This document shows positions 11,002-22,401 of a stretch of 64,000 bases of DNA, piece after piece. The DNA lies in assembly GCA_030847615.1 (NCBI GenBank), contig JAUMIR010000002.1, forward strand, positions 285,676,028 to 285,740,027. Reading direction: 5' to 3'. The DNA is from Gambelia wislizenii (taxonomy: Eukaryota > Chordata > Lepidosauria > Squamata > Crotaphytidae). Numbering within the stretch: the first letter of the stretch is position 1; each line of letters begins with the position of its first letter. The position numbers were made by a program, and so were the translations under genes. Under the pieces are notes generated by a model. That model was not told the DNA's origin, made no database searches, and saw only the letters and a list, made by a program, of their open reading frames with translations.

Positions 11002-11352
11002 ATCATAGAGTCGGAAGAGACCTCAAGGGCCACCCAGTCCAACCCCCTGCCATGCAGGAATACACAATCAAATCATTCCCGACAGATAGCCATCCAGCCT
11101 CTGTTTGAAAACCTGCAAAGAAGGAGACTCCACCAAAATACAAGTCAGTGTATTCTACTTCCAAACAGCTCTTACTGTCAGGAAATTCTTCCTAATGTTT
11201 AGGTGGCTTCTCTTTTCCTGTAGTTTGAGCCCATTGCTCCGTGTCCTAGTCTCTGGAGCAGCAGAAAACAAGCCTGCTCCATCTTCGGTATGACATCCCT
11301 TCAAATATTTAAACATGGCTATCGTGTCCCCTCTCAACCTTCTCTTCTCCAG
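11002..11352 (-). mobile_element. CR1 LINE 3' end, about 350 bp
   Basis: A well-preserved reverse-complement CR1 3' end, from TCATAGAGTCGGAAGAGACC, through CTGTTTGAAAACCTGCAAAG and TTCCTAATGTTTAGGTGG, to GTGTCCCCTCTCAACCTTCT. On the minus strand the last part encodes the C-terminus of the CR1 pol protein. Confidence 0.9.
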
Positions 11353-12300
11353 ACTTTATTCATTTATATTCTGCCTTTCTCCCAATATTGGGACTCAGTG
11401 CGGCTAACAACATATTTAAAAGCAATACAGATTAAAAACGATACAAAAATGTTGATAAAAGTATAAATATAAAAGTTATTTAAAAAGCAATTAAATACTT
11501 TATAAAGTTGAAACATTAAACATTAAAATTCAGTAAAAGGCAATACAAACCATAACAGCACAATCCATCATTAAAAGCCCATCGCATTTAATTCGTAAAA
11601 GCCTGGTGGCACAAGAATGTTTTCAGCTGCCAATCAAGGAGATCAAGCTATCCTAGCCCCCCTAGGGATGGAGTTCCAAAGACTGGGAGCAGCCACCAAG
11701 AAGGCCCTCTTCTTTGCCCTCACCAAATGAGTCTGGGAAGGTGATGGGACAGAAAGAAGGGCCTCTCCAGAACATCTTAGAGCTCTAATGGGCTCATAAA
11801 GGGAGGTGGTGGTGGTGGTGCCTTCAAGTTGTTTCTGACGTATCAAGCCCTTAAGACGAACCTATCACAGGGTTTTCTTGGCAGAATTTGTTCAGAGGGA
11901 GTTTGCCCTTGCCTTCCTCTGAAGCTGAGAGGTGTGACTTGCCCAAAGTCACCCAGTGGGTTTTCCAGTGTCCCAAGTCCAACACTCAAACCACTACACC
12001 ATGCTGGTTCTGTCCTTCAAATAGCCCAAACCTGAACTAATGTGGTTTATAGGTCATCACCAGCACTGTGAATTGTGCCTGGAAACAATGGTAGCCAGTG
12101 TTGCAACAGGGGAGTTGTATGTTCCCTTTAGCCAGCCCTAGATAGTGATCTTGCTGCAGCTCTTTGACTGCTCAACAGCTGAGTGGCCACATTCCCTACC
12201 AGCTCGTTTCTAAATCATCTCATAGAGGCAGAGCCATGTACAGCACATTGCAGTAGTTTAGCTTGAGTAGCACTGACACATGGCTGACTACAGACAAAAT
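11353..12300 (-). mobile_element. L2-clade LINE 3' end, interrupted by a SINE
   Basis: On the minus strand, 11643-11846 encodes ...KKRAFLVAAPSLWNSIP, the conserved end of an L2-type ORF2. The 3' UTR ends with the L2-like terminal block (GGGAGAAAGGCAGAATATAA on the minus strand). The homology resumes at about 12011 (TTCAAATAGCCCAAACCTGA ... GGTTTATAGGTCATCACCAG) after a tRNA-SINE insertion at about 11818-12010, so the two flanks belong to one element. Confidence 0.65.
11818..12010 (-). mobile_element. tRNA-derived SINE inserted in an L2 remnant
   Basis: Reverse-complement copy that starts with the GTGCCTTCAAGTTGTTTCTG tail side, passes GACTTGCCCAAAGTCACCCA, and ends at CACTCAAACCACTACACCAT (head side). 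It splits the older L2 3' end. Confidence 0.75.
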
Positions 12301-12842
12301 ATAGATTTATTATAATACATAATTCTTGGGTTATTTTAAAATTATTTCATTTACCCCAGTTTTTGCATAATGAGAATATGTAACCCTCTAGAATTCCCAT
12401 TATTTTGGGGAACTGGTTCCTGTGCCCCTGGTTTTCCATTTAAAGCAATGGTGGGAAACTCACATGAATTTGGAGAGCCAAATTTAGCACCAAGAACTTC
12501 TGGGTGTGGCTCCAAATTGCCCAAAAATGCAGCTAAGTAGTAGCAAAAAATAAATAAAAATATTTCTTTTTAAGACCAAGGCACATGAAACATGTGCCCT
12601 GTTTTCAAGCTTCTAGGAGACAATTGTACTTGAAAACAAAGCTTGTGTTCACTTCATGCTGTATTCTTAAAGGGAAATGTATTTTCTTTCACTGTCATGC
12701 CACCACCAAATGTTGATAGCTGTAGCAGCAGTGGTATTTCAATGGTACAAAACTAGGTAATAGGCACATGTGGCCCGCAGGATCTATGTTGACTACCTTG
12801 ATTTAAAAGCTTAAGTTTTAAAGGCTTCTTTGGCTATTAGAC

Positions 12843-13075
12843 TCATGTGTCTGAATGTGCCTTCAAGTCTTCTGTCGTCTTATGGTGACCCTATGAATTT
12901 CATAGTATTTTCTTAGTAAAGGAATACTCAGAGGTGGTTTTGCCAGTTCATGCCTCTGAAATATAGCCTAAAGCACCTGATATTTGTTGGTGGTCTCCCA
13001 ATCAAGTAGTAAGCAGGGCAGACCCTGCTTAGCATCCAAGATTAGACAGGACCTGGTGCCTTTAGTGTATTTAGC
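12843..13075 (-). mobile_element. 5S rRNA-derived SINE
   Basis: Begins with the tail GTGCCTTCAAGTCTTCTGTC, passes TCTCCCAATCAAGTAGTAAG, and ends in CATCCAAGATTAGACAGGAC, which corresponds to 5S rRNA read in reverse. It lies about 240 bp before ARL9 exon 3. Confidence 0.8.
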
Positions 13076-13316
13076 CCCAAGACTCATATATTGACTCCTA
13101 AATATAAGCCCAACATGAACTGAATACCTGCCTTTTAGTACAACATGTGCTGCTTGATCAGTGATGTGCAAACTGGCTTGACTCTCATTGTTAAGCTTTT
13201 TCTGAAGAATCCCAGAGTTCTGAGGAAACCAGTTTGAAAATGGATGCAGAGAAGAGATGTTGATGGGTCTTAACTTGTACAGTATTGCTGACCTTTTGTC
13301 TTCCTGTGGCTTGCAG

Positions 13317-13492
13317 TTGGGGGCAGCGAGACTTTACGTGACTACTGGAAGATGTACTTGCCAAGAATTCTTCTACTAATCTATGTTGTGGATTCAGCAG
13401 ATCATGAACGCCTGCCAGTTGCTAAAAAGCTTCTTCATGAGCTCGTCCAGAGTAACTCTACCTTGCCTGTTATGATTCTGGCCAATAAGCAG
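13317..13492 (+). CDS. ARL9: ARL9 coding exon 3 (switch II to G4 motif)
   Basis: This exon completes the isoleucine codon begun in exon 2 and encodes GGSETLRDYWKMYLP..., then LLLIYVVDSADHERLPVAKK, then LPVMILANKQ. In canonical ARFs the G3 motif is WDxGGQ; here it is LEIGGS, so the tryptophan-aspartate pair and the catalytic glutamine (Q71 in ARF1) are both absent. From memory, human ARL9 also has GGS at this point, so it is probably a family trait and not a mutation. The VVDSAD segment is the conserved beta-4 region. The exon ends exactly at the NKQ of the guanine-specificity motif NKxD. The acceptor is CTGTGGCTTGCAG, the donor is CAG|GTAAAT, the length is 176 nt, and it ends in phase 0. Confidence 0.93.
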
Positions 13493-16322
13493 GTAAATGT
13501 GAACTGTAGAACTTGGGATGGAATTTGTATTTGTGGCTCTGGCAGTGAAGCAGAACATAATTGTGAAACATATCTGGGTTCCTAAAGCGACAGATAATAA
13601 GTTGATCTTTTGTACCTCTTGGTTGTAGATAATAACTATTAGAATTTCATTTTGGTGTTTGATAGTAAAGTAGTCTTGAGAAAGGAGGAACTCTATATCG
13701 CATCTATGAACACAGTAGCACTACAGGCCCCTGTTCCTGTAATACTCTTTGTGTGGAGTCCTGCTTACTGGCTAGAACAAAAGAAAAGAATTGGTACAAT
13801 CAGGCATGTGGAAGAGGAGTTACGACAACCTGTGGCAACCTTGTTCTGTGTTTCTTGTTCGACAAGCACTGTTCTCCTCACCTTCTGTTATTCGTGCATT
13901 TAGTTCTTCATGCTTCCTGCCATATTTCCTTCTGCAAGATGGGGGTAGGCAGGAAGGATGCAGCAACCCTAAAATGCCATAAGCTCTCTGGCAGGGAACT
14001 TAAGATGAAGAGGAAGAACTTTACTAGGTGAACCCAGATGTCACAAAACAGTGTGTGAGCTTTTAGGGGCTCCAGAATATCTTCATCAGGCTAGATGATA
14101 AACACAGGGGGTGGCAGGGTTGTGTGTCTTGTTGATGATGAAACCATGGAGTGACAACCATTGAGGAGTCACCCACCTGTACTATTGAATGCATCAACTT
14201 GCAAACTGCTGCTGCCAATTATATTGAACCTATGCTAGTGCTAAGTAATTTGGAGTGACACACACAGATTTCTACCATTTTTATGTTTATAAGAGTCCTG
14301 TGAGGTTGATCAGATTAGGAATGATTGGCCCAAGATTTGCTCTTGATGGAACAGAATATGAACCAAGACATTCTGTGATGAAGTCCAGTTTTCTAGCCAC
14401 ATTGATCATGATCCACCAACCCCTGAAAAGGCTGTTGGGCCTTATGATGTACACCCCTTTTTAATTACAGTTGTCCCTCCGTATCCATGGATTTGGTATC
14501 CACAGATTTGGGAGGGGAGGAGCACATGTGTAGATGTCCCCAACTCCTATACACTCAGGGCTTCAAATCACAGGGAGGACTTTTGCATTTATGGCAGGCT
14601 CCCCACTCAAATATCCTGGGCCAGCAACACAGTGTACTGAGGTAGTGTCAGACTTTCATCAAATTCCATTTTCCTCTTTAGATCATGTGTCCTTCACGTA
14701 CTCCAGAATATAGGGAACCATCATTTCAATATATAGGGGCCTTCCTACTCATTTTGATGAGTGAGACCCTGGACTTCTGACTCATAGTGGATGACACTTT
14801 TGGGGCTGGGGCCAGTAGGGATGAATGGTGAGGGTAGGGCAGGTGGGCACAGGTTTGTTCTCCCCCTCCACATGATTGGCAATGCCTGACTGGGGAGCTA
14901 TTATTACAATCCAAGCTGGAACTCTGTAAGCAGCATGGTGGCATACCCTCTGTTGATATTTTCTCCAGCACCATTCCAGAAGAGGCTTTCTCCTGCCACA
15001 TAAGAAAGAAAATGGAGAATGTCTTTTCTGAGATTGTCCTTGCCAACCCTTGCATTTCTTTTAAAAATTAGGCAGCCCACCCCAGGCACCTGGAAATGTA
15101 ATTAGTTGTGAACAAGAAGGCAAGTTTAACAGAAGTTTATAAAAATGAAGAGATTGTAGGGACACAATTCAGATAATAAATAATGGGAGGTCAATGCATA
15201 TAACAATGGTAGCAAACAAATATTTTTCCATCCTTTAAACAACTATAATTTTAGTTAAACAGCAACATCTCTGTCTCTGTAATAAATACAAACGACCAAG
15301 ACATACACTTAGCTTCAGTTGCACCAAACAAACCAACTGAAGCTGAGGTCACTTGTTTTTCTAAGAGCAGATTCTGCTCCTGTGAATTGGAGTAACTTTT
15401 CTCCACTATACGAATCTGTTTTTCTTACTTTATTTTCTCTCTCTGTCTACCATATGTGATTTCCTTCACTGCATTTTTCTTGATCTCAGGTAGAATTTCA
15501 ACTATTTTTTCAACCATGTTTCCTTCAGTCCAATTTTTCCTCTCCTCACACATTATCATCCCCCCCACCAATCCTGTGGCAAAATGACACACATACCCCC
15601 CATCTACCTTAATGTTGCAGATTTTGCTATAATCTGATGTCCTTTTCCATGTGGAGCACTTTTTAAATTGAGCCTATGCTTTAAAACTGAAAAATGCAAC
15701 CAACAATACAATTGAATTTTGAAGACTTAGCTTTTTTGTAATGAATTCACTGTGACCTGTGGTTCTAAAACCTGTGTGTGTTTTTTTTAAAGCCTTTCTC
15801 TTGATCGATAACATTAACTTGTACAGTAATCTTTCAGGTGATAGGCTTGCCACCTGCCCCTTATTTTGTGGAAATGTTTCCTTGTTGCAATAGGTAATGT
15901 TCTTTTGAAAGAAGAAATGCACTGTTACGACAAGATCAACTTTCATACCTTAAAAGTATCTGATAAAGGACTGTTAATACCAGTTCCACCCTCACTGTGG
16001 CCAGGAGTTTTGCTTTGTCTGGGTTTCTAACTGCATAAGTTTTGTTGGTGTTTAAGTGAATGCAAGTAGGAGCCCCCCACTAGACCCTTTCACTCAACAC
16101 AGGATGGCTAAGATGGGGTGTGTGGGTGGCATTTCGGGGGCAGGGCCAGTGGCCCCATTCCTCTCGGAGAGCTGTTCAGGCATAATGGCTGAGTAGGTCT
16201 AAGGTGTTCCCCATTTTGCAGATGTACCAGGTAAGCTATATGAAATTTGGGGTGGGGGGCAACAGGTATGGAAGGATATAGGGCATGGCCTAACATCTTT
16301 TCCATTGTTTTCCCTTGGGCAG
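13493..16322. other. ARL9 intron 3
   Basis: About 2.8 kb with no exon. It contains a Tigger-like MITE 5' part at 14468 and a stretch near 13990-14100 related to the widespread 'agcttt...cttcatcag' hAT-like repeat. It ends in a good acceptor (TTTTCCCTTGGGCAG). Confidence 0.7.
14468..14600 (+). mobile_element. Tigger/pogo-like MITE, 5' end only
   Basis: Begins TA|CAGTTGTCCCTCCGTATCC with GGTATCCACAGATTTGGGA, the same terminus as the complete copies at 39880, 45313 and 50659. The interior diverges and no matching 3' terminus was found. Confidence 0.6.
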
Positions 16323-16502
16323 GATCTTGAAGGTGCATACTGTATCACAGACATTCATGATGCTTTGGCATTATCTGATCTTGGAGACAAAAGAAAGATG
16401 TTCCTGATTGGTACACACGTGGCAAAAGATGGCTTAGAGATCTCTTCCAGCTTGAAAGACACACGGGAACTGATTGCACAGCTGGTGTCAGAAACTCTGT
16501 AG
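16323..16502 (+). CDS. ARL9: ARL9 terminal coding exon
   Basis: Encodes 59 residues and a TAG stop. It supplies the aspartate that completes NKQ-D, then LEGAYCITDIHDALALSDLG (the ARF ITDKLGLHSL-like helix). Next comes RKMFLIGTHVAKDGLEISSS, where the usual ARF G5 motif (C-A-T-S-G) is replaced by G-T-H-V-A-K. It ends with the C-terminal helix RELIAQLVSETL. The reading frame is continuous from exons 2 and 3, giving 174 residues without exon 1. The loss of the G5 motif and of the G3 glutamine suggests altered nucleotide binding or hydrolysis; this is an inference. No obvious AATAAA was found close downstream, so the 3' UTR end is undefined. Confidence 0.93.
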   Translation, partial: DLEGAYCITDIHDALALSDLGDKRKMFLIGTHVAKDGLEISSSLKDTRELIAQLVSETL

Positions 16503-18097
16503 TAGGAAGTGGAATAAGCTATCACAGTAGGGCATATGAGTATTTTTGTATTGCCAGCCATAAATTTTTACTTTAAATTCAGATCGAGTGGCAGTGGCAG
16601 TTATCCTCAGGTGTGGCATTCTTAGGAAGATTACTTTCAAGTTGTGAAGACCATTGTGTTCTTTAAATGTATGTATTTATGTTTATTTGAAGAATAGCAA
16701 TGTCTTTAAAAAGTGGAACAAAACTTGGATTACTGAACATACTAAGTGTAACTGCTGTTGATTTTAATGGATACTGCATGATGGTTCATACTAGTTGAGA
16801 AGCTGGAAGAGAAGTATATTAGTTTACACCAAAGGAGACTTGGGAAAATGTAGCATAAAAAAGCAAGGACTTGTTGTGTGCATTTAGAGAGCCATTTTTG
16901 TTCCTCAAAAACTTCATGGATGTTTTCTCTTAAATTCATTTTCTTAATTGGAAATTTATTTTATTTTTATTTATTTAGTTATTTATACCCCGCTCTTCAG
17001 CCACAAGGCTATCAGAGCGGCTTACAAATTGTTTTAAGCAATAGCTATTTGCACATCTACACTGCATTAAACAGTTTCTAGTGTGTGTTAGCTAATTACA
17101 CACTCCTTTGATGTTTATTTATTAATGTGCAGCAAATAGTACTGAGCAGGATATTGGATTCAGAGAGACCTAGTTATTAATTTCTCCCTTGAAAATGAGA
17201 ACATACAGAGTATTGCAACCGCCTTTTAAAGAGCTTTGAATATTCCAGGCATTCAATAACATCCCAGTTTGGTTGCTTATTTCTCTCTCTACAGTGAAGA
17301 GATTGGTGTGCAGGTGGCCCCATCCACTTCCTGCTTGTGGTAATTCTGCACCCCATCCTGGAAAAATACACAAACAAAATCTGAACAGGCACACTCATTT
17401 TGAGGCTATTTAGTATTATTCCAGTTTCATGAGCTATTAATACTGGAAAATTATACTTGTAATACTAGACCAATAACAAGCAATGTATATCCATGCTTTT
17501 TCTGTAGGCTGCATAGTTTCACATGACATAATTACGGTCTGTGAGGAGATCCCAGTGAGCAAAAAAGTGGTCCCACAGTACTTTTGCTTTTTCCACCAAA
17601 ACTTTGTAGGAATGAATGGCACTATTACTTCTACATTGAAAGCTCAGAGGAGTATTGCTAATGAGGAAATTCACTTCTTTGGCTGGGCTGTGGCAAGAGA
17701 AGAGGAAGAGGCACTCCAAGAAGATAAAGGCAAGAATAATTGCAAAAATCTTCTTTCTTGCTTCTATTGAGAACTCAAAAGGATCATGGAGTTCTTGCAC
17801 CAAGCTTGAGCAGTTTCATTCCAAAGTACATTAGGCAAGAAGGGTAATTCAGTTCTTCTTTTTGACTAATCAAAACTCAGTGAAGTTGACACATGAACAA
17901 TTCTAGGTTGAAGAGGAGAGGAAACTCATCTTTTATTCATTGTCTTTCCCCAAAGTGGCTGTCTGCCTTTATTTTTGTTTTTACAATGGAGTAAATGTGA
18001 CAGAGAATTTTGGGTGATGGCTATTTTAAATAATATATATTCTTGAAAATTTTACTTTAGATGTCAGAACAGTTAAGGGCTTTCCCTTATTAAAAGT
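16503..18097. other. ARL9 3' UTR and downstream DNA
   Basis: Presumed 3' UTR followed by unassigned DNA. A short L2-type 3' end in minus orientation lies at about 16955-17035 (TATACCCCGCTCTTCAGCC on the + strand). Two overlapping open stretches of about 95 codons on opposite strands at 17483-17803 have no recognisable domain and I did not call them. Confidence 0.5.
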
Positions 18098-18440
18098 AGA
18101 CTCCCTGAAACAACATCTCAGGCTTGGCCAAATTGATCACCAACAATGGTCCGTCCTGGCCTCACATCGGGAGGCATGGAGACACACTATCCACAATGCT
18201 GCAGACTTATTTGAGAACTCACGCCGAACAAGTCTTGAAGAGAAACGGCAACGCAGAAAGAATCACATCCCGGTAACATCACCCGAGGAAACCTTCTGCT
18301 GTGCTTTCTGCAACCGGACTTGTCTATCTCGGATTGGCCTTTTTAGTCATCAGTGCGCTTGCAGAAAACGCGGGATGAGTCCTTCCTGAATCTTCGTTTG
18401 CAAAGAAAAGCCAGAGAGAGAGAGAGAGAGAGAGAGAGAT
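18098..18440 (+). mobile_element. GA-tailed LINE 3' end with C2HC finger
   Basis: A heavily 5'-truncated copy of the element at 3791-5940. From 18098 to the TGA at 18387-18389 it keeps an open frame that ends in a cysteine/histidine cluster: CCAFCNRTCLSRIGLFSHQC (C-x2-C, 12 residues, then H-x3-C). The 3' UTR TCTTCGTTTGCAAAG then leads into a (GA)n tail at about 18412-18439. The open frame over about 97 codons suggests a fairly young copy. Confidence 0.8.
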
Positions 18441-20640
18441 TAAAAGTAGTAGTTAAAATATTTTTCATTATTGTGGTTATGATTCCATGTGGCTCAAAAA
18501 TCTGGATGTTTAAGAGAAACAACTTTTCTTCTTAAAACCCACTTTTTTCTCTATCATGTTTCTCAAATGTTGTCCTAAATTATGGGGAATTTAATTTGTC
18601 ATTGGAAAGGGCTGAGTGCCTTGCAATTCTTCCTTTACTGCCAGAACAAATAGAAATACAGGGTTTGGGGTTCCATGGCCTGGAAAATGGGCAATTCAGG
18701 TGTTGCTGTAAGCCAAGGCAGATATGAAGCACGTCCTCTTACAAGGCTTCAGATGGCCAGTGACCACATTTAAAGGGTTGCTTGAACCAGAGCCAAACCA
18801 TGTCTTCAAAGGTGGGGTGCCACCACCCCAGATTTGAGATTATGTGCTTTCAGGAAACCCTTTCATCAACCAAGTCTTTTCCCATGCAGCCTTCCCCCTA
18901 CCTGTTCTACTCCCAGTTGTTCCAAAGACAAAAAATGAACCATGGACGGGTGGGGTGAAGGCAGATGAAAATATAGGGCAGTGGAGGAATTCACCTGTTT
19001 TCCCACTTTCTGATTCTTTTTTTAAACACACATTTGAATAAGTCAGTCTGCTGCTATAGTGACAGTTTCCCTTGGTTCTGAAACAGTGTATAAAATACCT
19101 CAAGCATGTATTCCGCATCAGTAAAGCAAAGCTCATGTCAGACTTCCCCTTTCTTCATGACTTTGTCAAGTGGTATTAATAAGACAGACCAAAGGAAAGC
19201 AACAGTGACAAGATAAAGGCAAGATGACATCACCTCTTGCATTGCAAAAAAAGTGTATACCTTTCAAAGCTTTTGTAACAATAGAAACAGTACAAATGTT
19301 TTCTAAGAATGTTTTTTCCACTTATATGCTGAAGCAGTTCCTTTCTATAAAACCAGAATATTTTTATCCTATTTTGCTGTCTGGGTTTTAATTTGCATGA
19401 ACATAGTGTGGTGTAGCCTGTGTAGTTTCTTAGAAGACAGAGATGCATTCTCAAGAGCGGGAATCATAGAACCCTCCATACGTTGGACTGCAAGTCCCAT
19501 CCTACCATCATAGCCAGTGCTGAGGAATACTAGGAGTTGTACTCCAACAACATATGGAGGGGCACATGGTTCCCATCCCAGAGCTAATGGATGTAAAGCA
19601 ATCCTTGGTCATAATATGACACACACAGCTGCAAATGAAAAGGGCAGGGGGAAATGGAAGGAAAATGTCACTCATCATGCAGAGGGTTCTAGGACCAGGT
19701 CATGTTGGTGGCTTTCTGATAGTTTGTTGGGCTGTCACCTGCACTCTCCAAACAGAGGACAGCTTCGGATGCACAGACATAGGCAATAGACAGCAGTGTT
19801 TCTTGGATCAGGAAGATTTATTGCAAACAGGAAATCTTAATGATTCAGAGGCGAGGCCTCAACAAATAATAAGAACCAAATAATGATGATGATGATGATG
19901 ATGATGATGCATATGGGTGCCTTCTAAGAAGGGACAGTGAATTAAGCTGAGAGCCAAACTTATATACTCTTTTGATTTCTGCTTCTCTAACTTAAAGATG
20001 TATCAATCACTACCTGTGCCAATTCCTAATTAGGCCTTTTTGGCAGCAAAAGCAAACATACATGAAGAACATCAAAGCATACATGAAATACCAGTTTCCT
20101 GACTTTCTTGGCAACTCTAGTCGGGATGTCTAGATAGCTACAGAGTGACTCCTTTTAGGCAGCTGTCCTCTCAGGTTGGCTTGACCTGGCAGAAAGACTG
20201 TCAGTATCTCCGTAAAAAGAATATTTAGATGCAGGGTTGAAGGAAAGCGCTTTGAGCGATCTTTATTGTGTATATGGCTATTTCATAAAATGGCTGCTGG
20301 ACTCCATTGGGAGGGGGTTTTCAGTGAGTTGTCTTTCTGACGACATGGCCATCTCTCACAGGAAATGGCTGTACAACTCTATTTTGTACAGGCCTCTGGT
20401 TCATGCTCTCAGGGCTGCATAATGTATGAGGGGTCTGCAGCTGGAAGACAGACCTTGAAGTCTTTTTTGTCTGCAGGGCTTCTTGAGAGAGACTGGACCT
20501 TGTTCTAATATTTTCAGCATGGTTCTGTAAATTCCATTTAGCAAATTATTTTTCAGGTACATAAAACTTTTACAATATTACAGTATTATTTTTTTTTAAG
20601 CAAAACATGTTCTTGGCAGCCAAACCAACTCCTAAATGAA
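18441..20640. other. No gene seen; small MITE and ATG microsatellite
   Basis: Mostly unassigned. A short hairpin MITE lies at about 19471-19565 (CCCTCCATACGTTGGACTGC ... CAACATATGGAGGGG). An (ATG)n run lies at 19883-19909. No exon with good splice sites and a recognisable product was seen. Confidence 0.5.
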
Positions 20641-20664
20641 GTGGCAGTTTACCCATTACTAACC

Positions 20665-20750
20665 AGGAACCTATTCTTTCCATGTTGTTGCTGCCTCTGA
20701 TACCAAAGTTTCTGTTAAAGAAGTCATGTCTTGGAACACATTTACTTCAT
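20665..20750. repeat. Left arm of a long inverted repeat flanking the L2
   Basis: Reads GGAACCTATTCTTTCCATG ... CTGATACCAAAGTTTCTGTT ... TTGGAACACATTTACTTCAT. The segment 24724-24808 is its near-exact reverse complement, with only a few differences. Confidence 0.9.
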
Positions 20751-21237
20751 TTCCATAATTAATAATATTATAATTATAAGTAATGAATTTACCCATTACT
20801 CACCAGGAAGCTGGTGAGGCTTATCTGCTCTTCCGTTTTCTCTCAGTTTTGCTGTTCACATATGCTCAGTGAGGGATTCCAAAGGCAATTGCTGTTTACC
20901 CTACCTGTTGTAAGCAGGCACACATGGCAACAATTGGATCAAGCTGTGCACATGGCAACTATGATGCCTTCATGGTTTCAGGCAGCTCTGTCATTCAGAG
21001 CTGAATTTCCATTTTTAGATGATCCTTTTCCTTTTATGCAATGATCCCAGTCTTAGTGTTCTCATAGGCTGAGACGTGGAGAAGGCTGCTACATATTTTG
21101 TAGAAAAGTAAGAAAAGCAAGCCACAAGGACTCCAAGCCTGCAGCAGCCTTTCACCCCACTCCACCGGGCCAGAAGGCTGTAGTGGGCCCTGAGGACTTT
21201 GGCAGCAGGGCAGCAGTGAGAGGGGGCGTGGCCAGGA

Positions 21238-22209
21238 GTGGCTGGCATTTTAAGCCACTCCCACACCCCTCAGGAACACCAGCCAGCAGCCAGAAGGACT
21301 CTAAGCCAGCAGTTGGAGTCAGCTGAGGCCGGAAATGAAGCGGGGGCGGAAATTGGAGTTGTGCTGGGGAAAGGGAAGTATGGTCGGAACAGAGTGAACA
21401 GATGTTACAAAAGAAGGCGGGATCGCTGTTTGTTAGCTATCCCACCTTCAGTTCACCCTGTTTCCTGGAATGGATTGGAGAGTATACCAACCATTCCACA
21501 GAACCTTACTTTGCTCCTCTGCAATGCCAGGTTGGTTTTAAAAAAAACTCACATTATTTACGATCTTCTTTTGGATGAGGATGCCGACCTGGCTTGCTTC
21601 ACAGAAACCTGGCTGGGAGAGGATAGCGCTGTCACGTGGGCGCAGGCCCTCCCAGCCGGGTATTCTGTCAGTGAGCAGGTATGGGGAAGTGGGCGGGGGG
21701 GCGACGGAGTGGCTCTGGTTTATAAGAACAATCTGACCTTGACCAGGATACCTGTCCGAAACACAGTCCACTTTGAGTGTATGTACTTTAGCCTGAGGAC
21801 CAGGGATGGTTTGGGGATTCTGCTAGTATACCAACCACCCCGTTGTCTAGCAGACTCCCTAATCGAGCTGACACAGCTGGTCTCAGAGTTGCTGTTGGAG
21901 TCGCCCAGACTTTTAGTTTTGGGCGACTTCAACATTCCACTCAAGACCAGTTTGACAAATCTGACTGGTGCGGCTCGGGAGTTCATGGAAACCATGACAA
22001 ACATGGGCCTATCCCAATTGGTTATTGGGCCAACACATTGTGCGGGTCATATTCTCAATGCGGTCTTCAGTACGGAACAGGAATATCCGTGGGCGGCGGT
22101 TATTAAAACCACCGCATTGTCATGGACGGATCATCTGGTCAAGACTGAACTAAGAGTCTCTTCCTGCCCCACTGGGGGTGGTGGACCCATTAGAATGGTC
22201 CACCCCTGA
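21238..22209 (+). pseudogene. L2 ORF, N-terminal part with apurinic-type endonuclease
   Basis: Open for 323 codons. After a low-similarity N-terminus it has the endonuclease motifs LLCNARL, ACFTETWL, LLVLGDFNIP and the SWTDHL region (normally S-D-H; here a T separates the pair, so the catalytic SDH is altered). The endonuclease nicks target DNA before reverse transcription. The frame ends at 22209, and coding resemblance resumes in another frame at about 22402. Confidence 0.8.
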
Positions 22210-22401
22210 AGGCTAATGGAACCAATAGGATTCCAGAAAGCCTTGGATGGTTTAATGGTTGGTAACGCCGGTGACCCTGTCGAAGCTTTGGTTAATACTT
22301 GGAACACCGATCTTACCAAGGCTATCAACACGATCGCTCCCAAGCGTCCTTTCCAACCCGCTTCTAACCATAAGCCATAGTATACTTCAGAGCGTAGGAA
22401 A

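Noticed and set aside
17483..17803. Open frames of about 95 codons on both strands
   Set aside because: No domain, no clear splice context, and the two strands compete. Could be a repeat.
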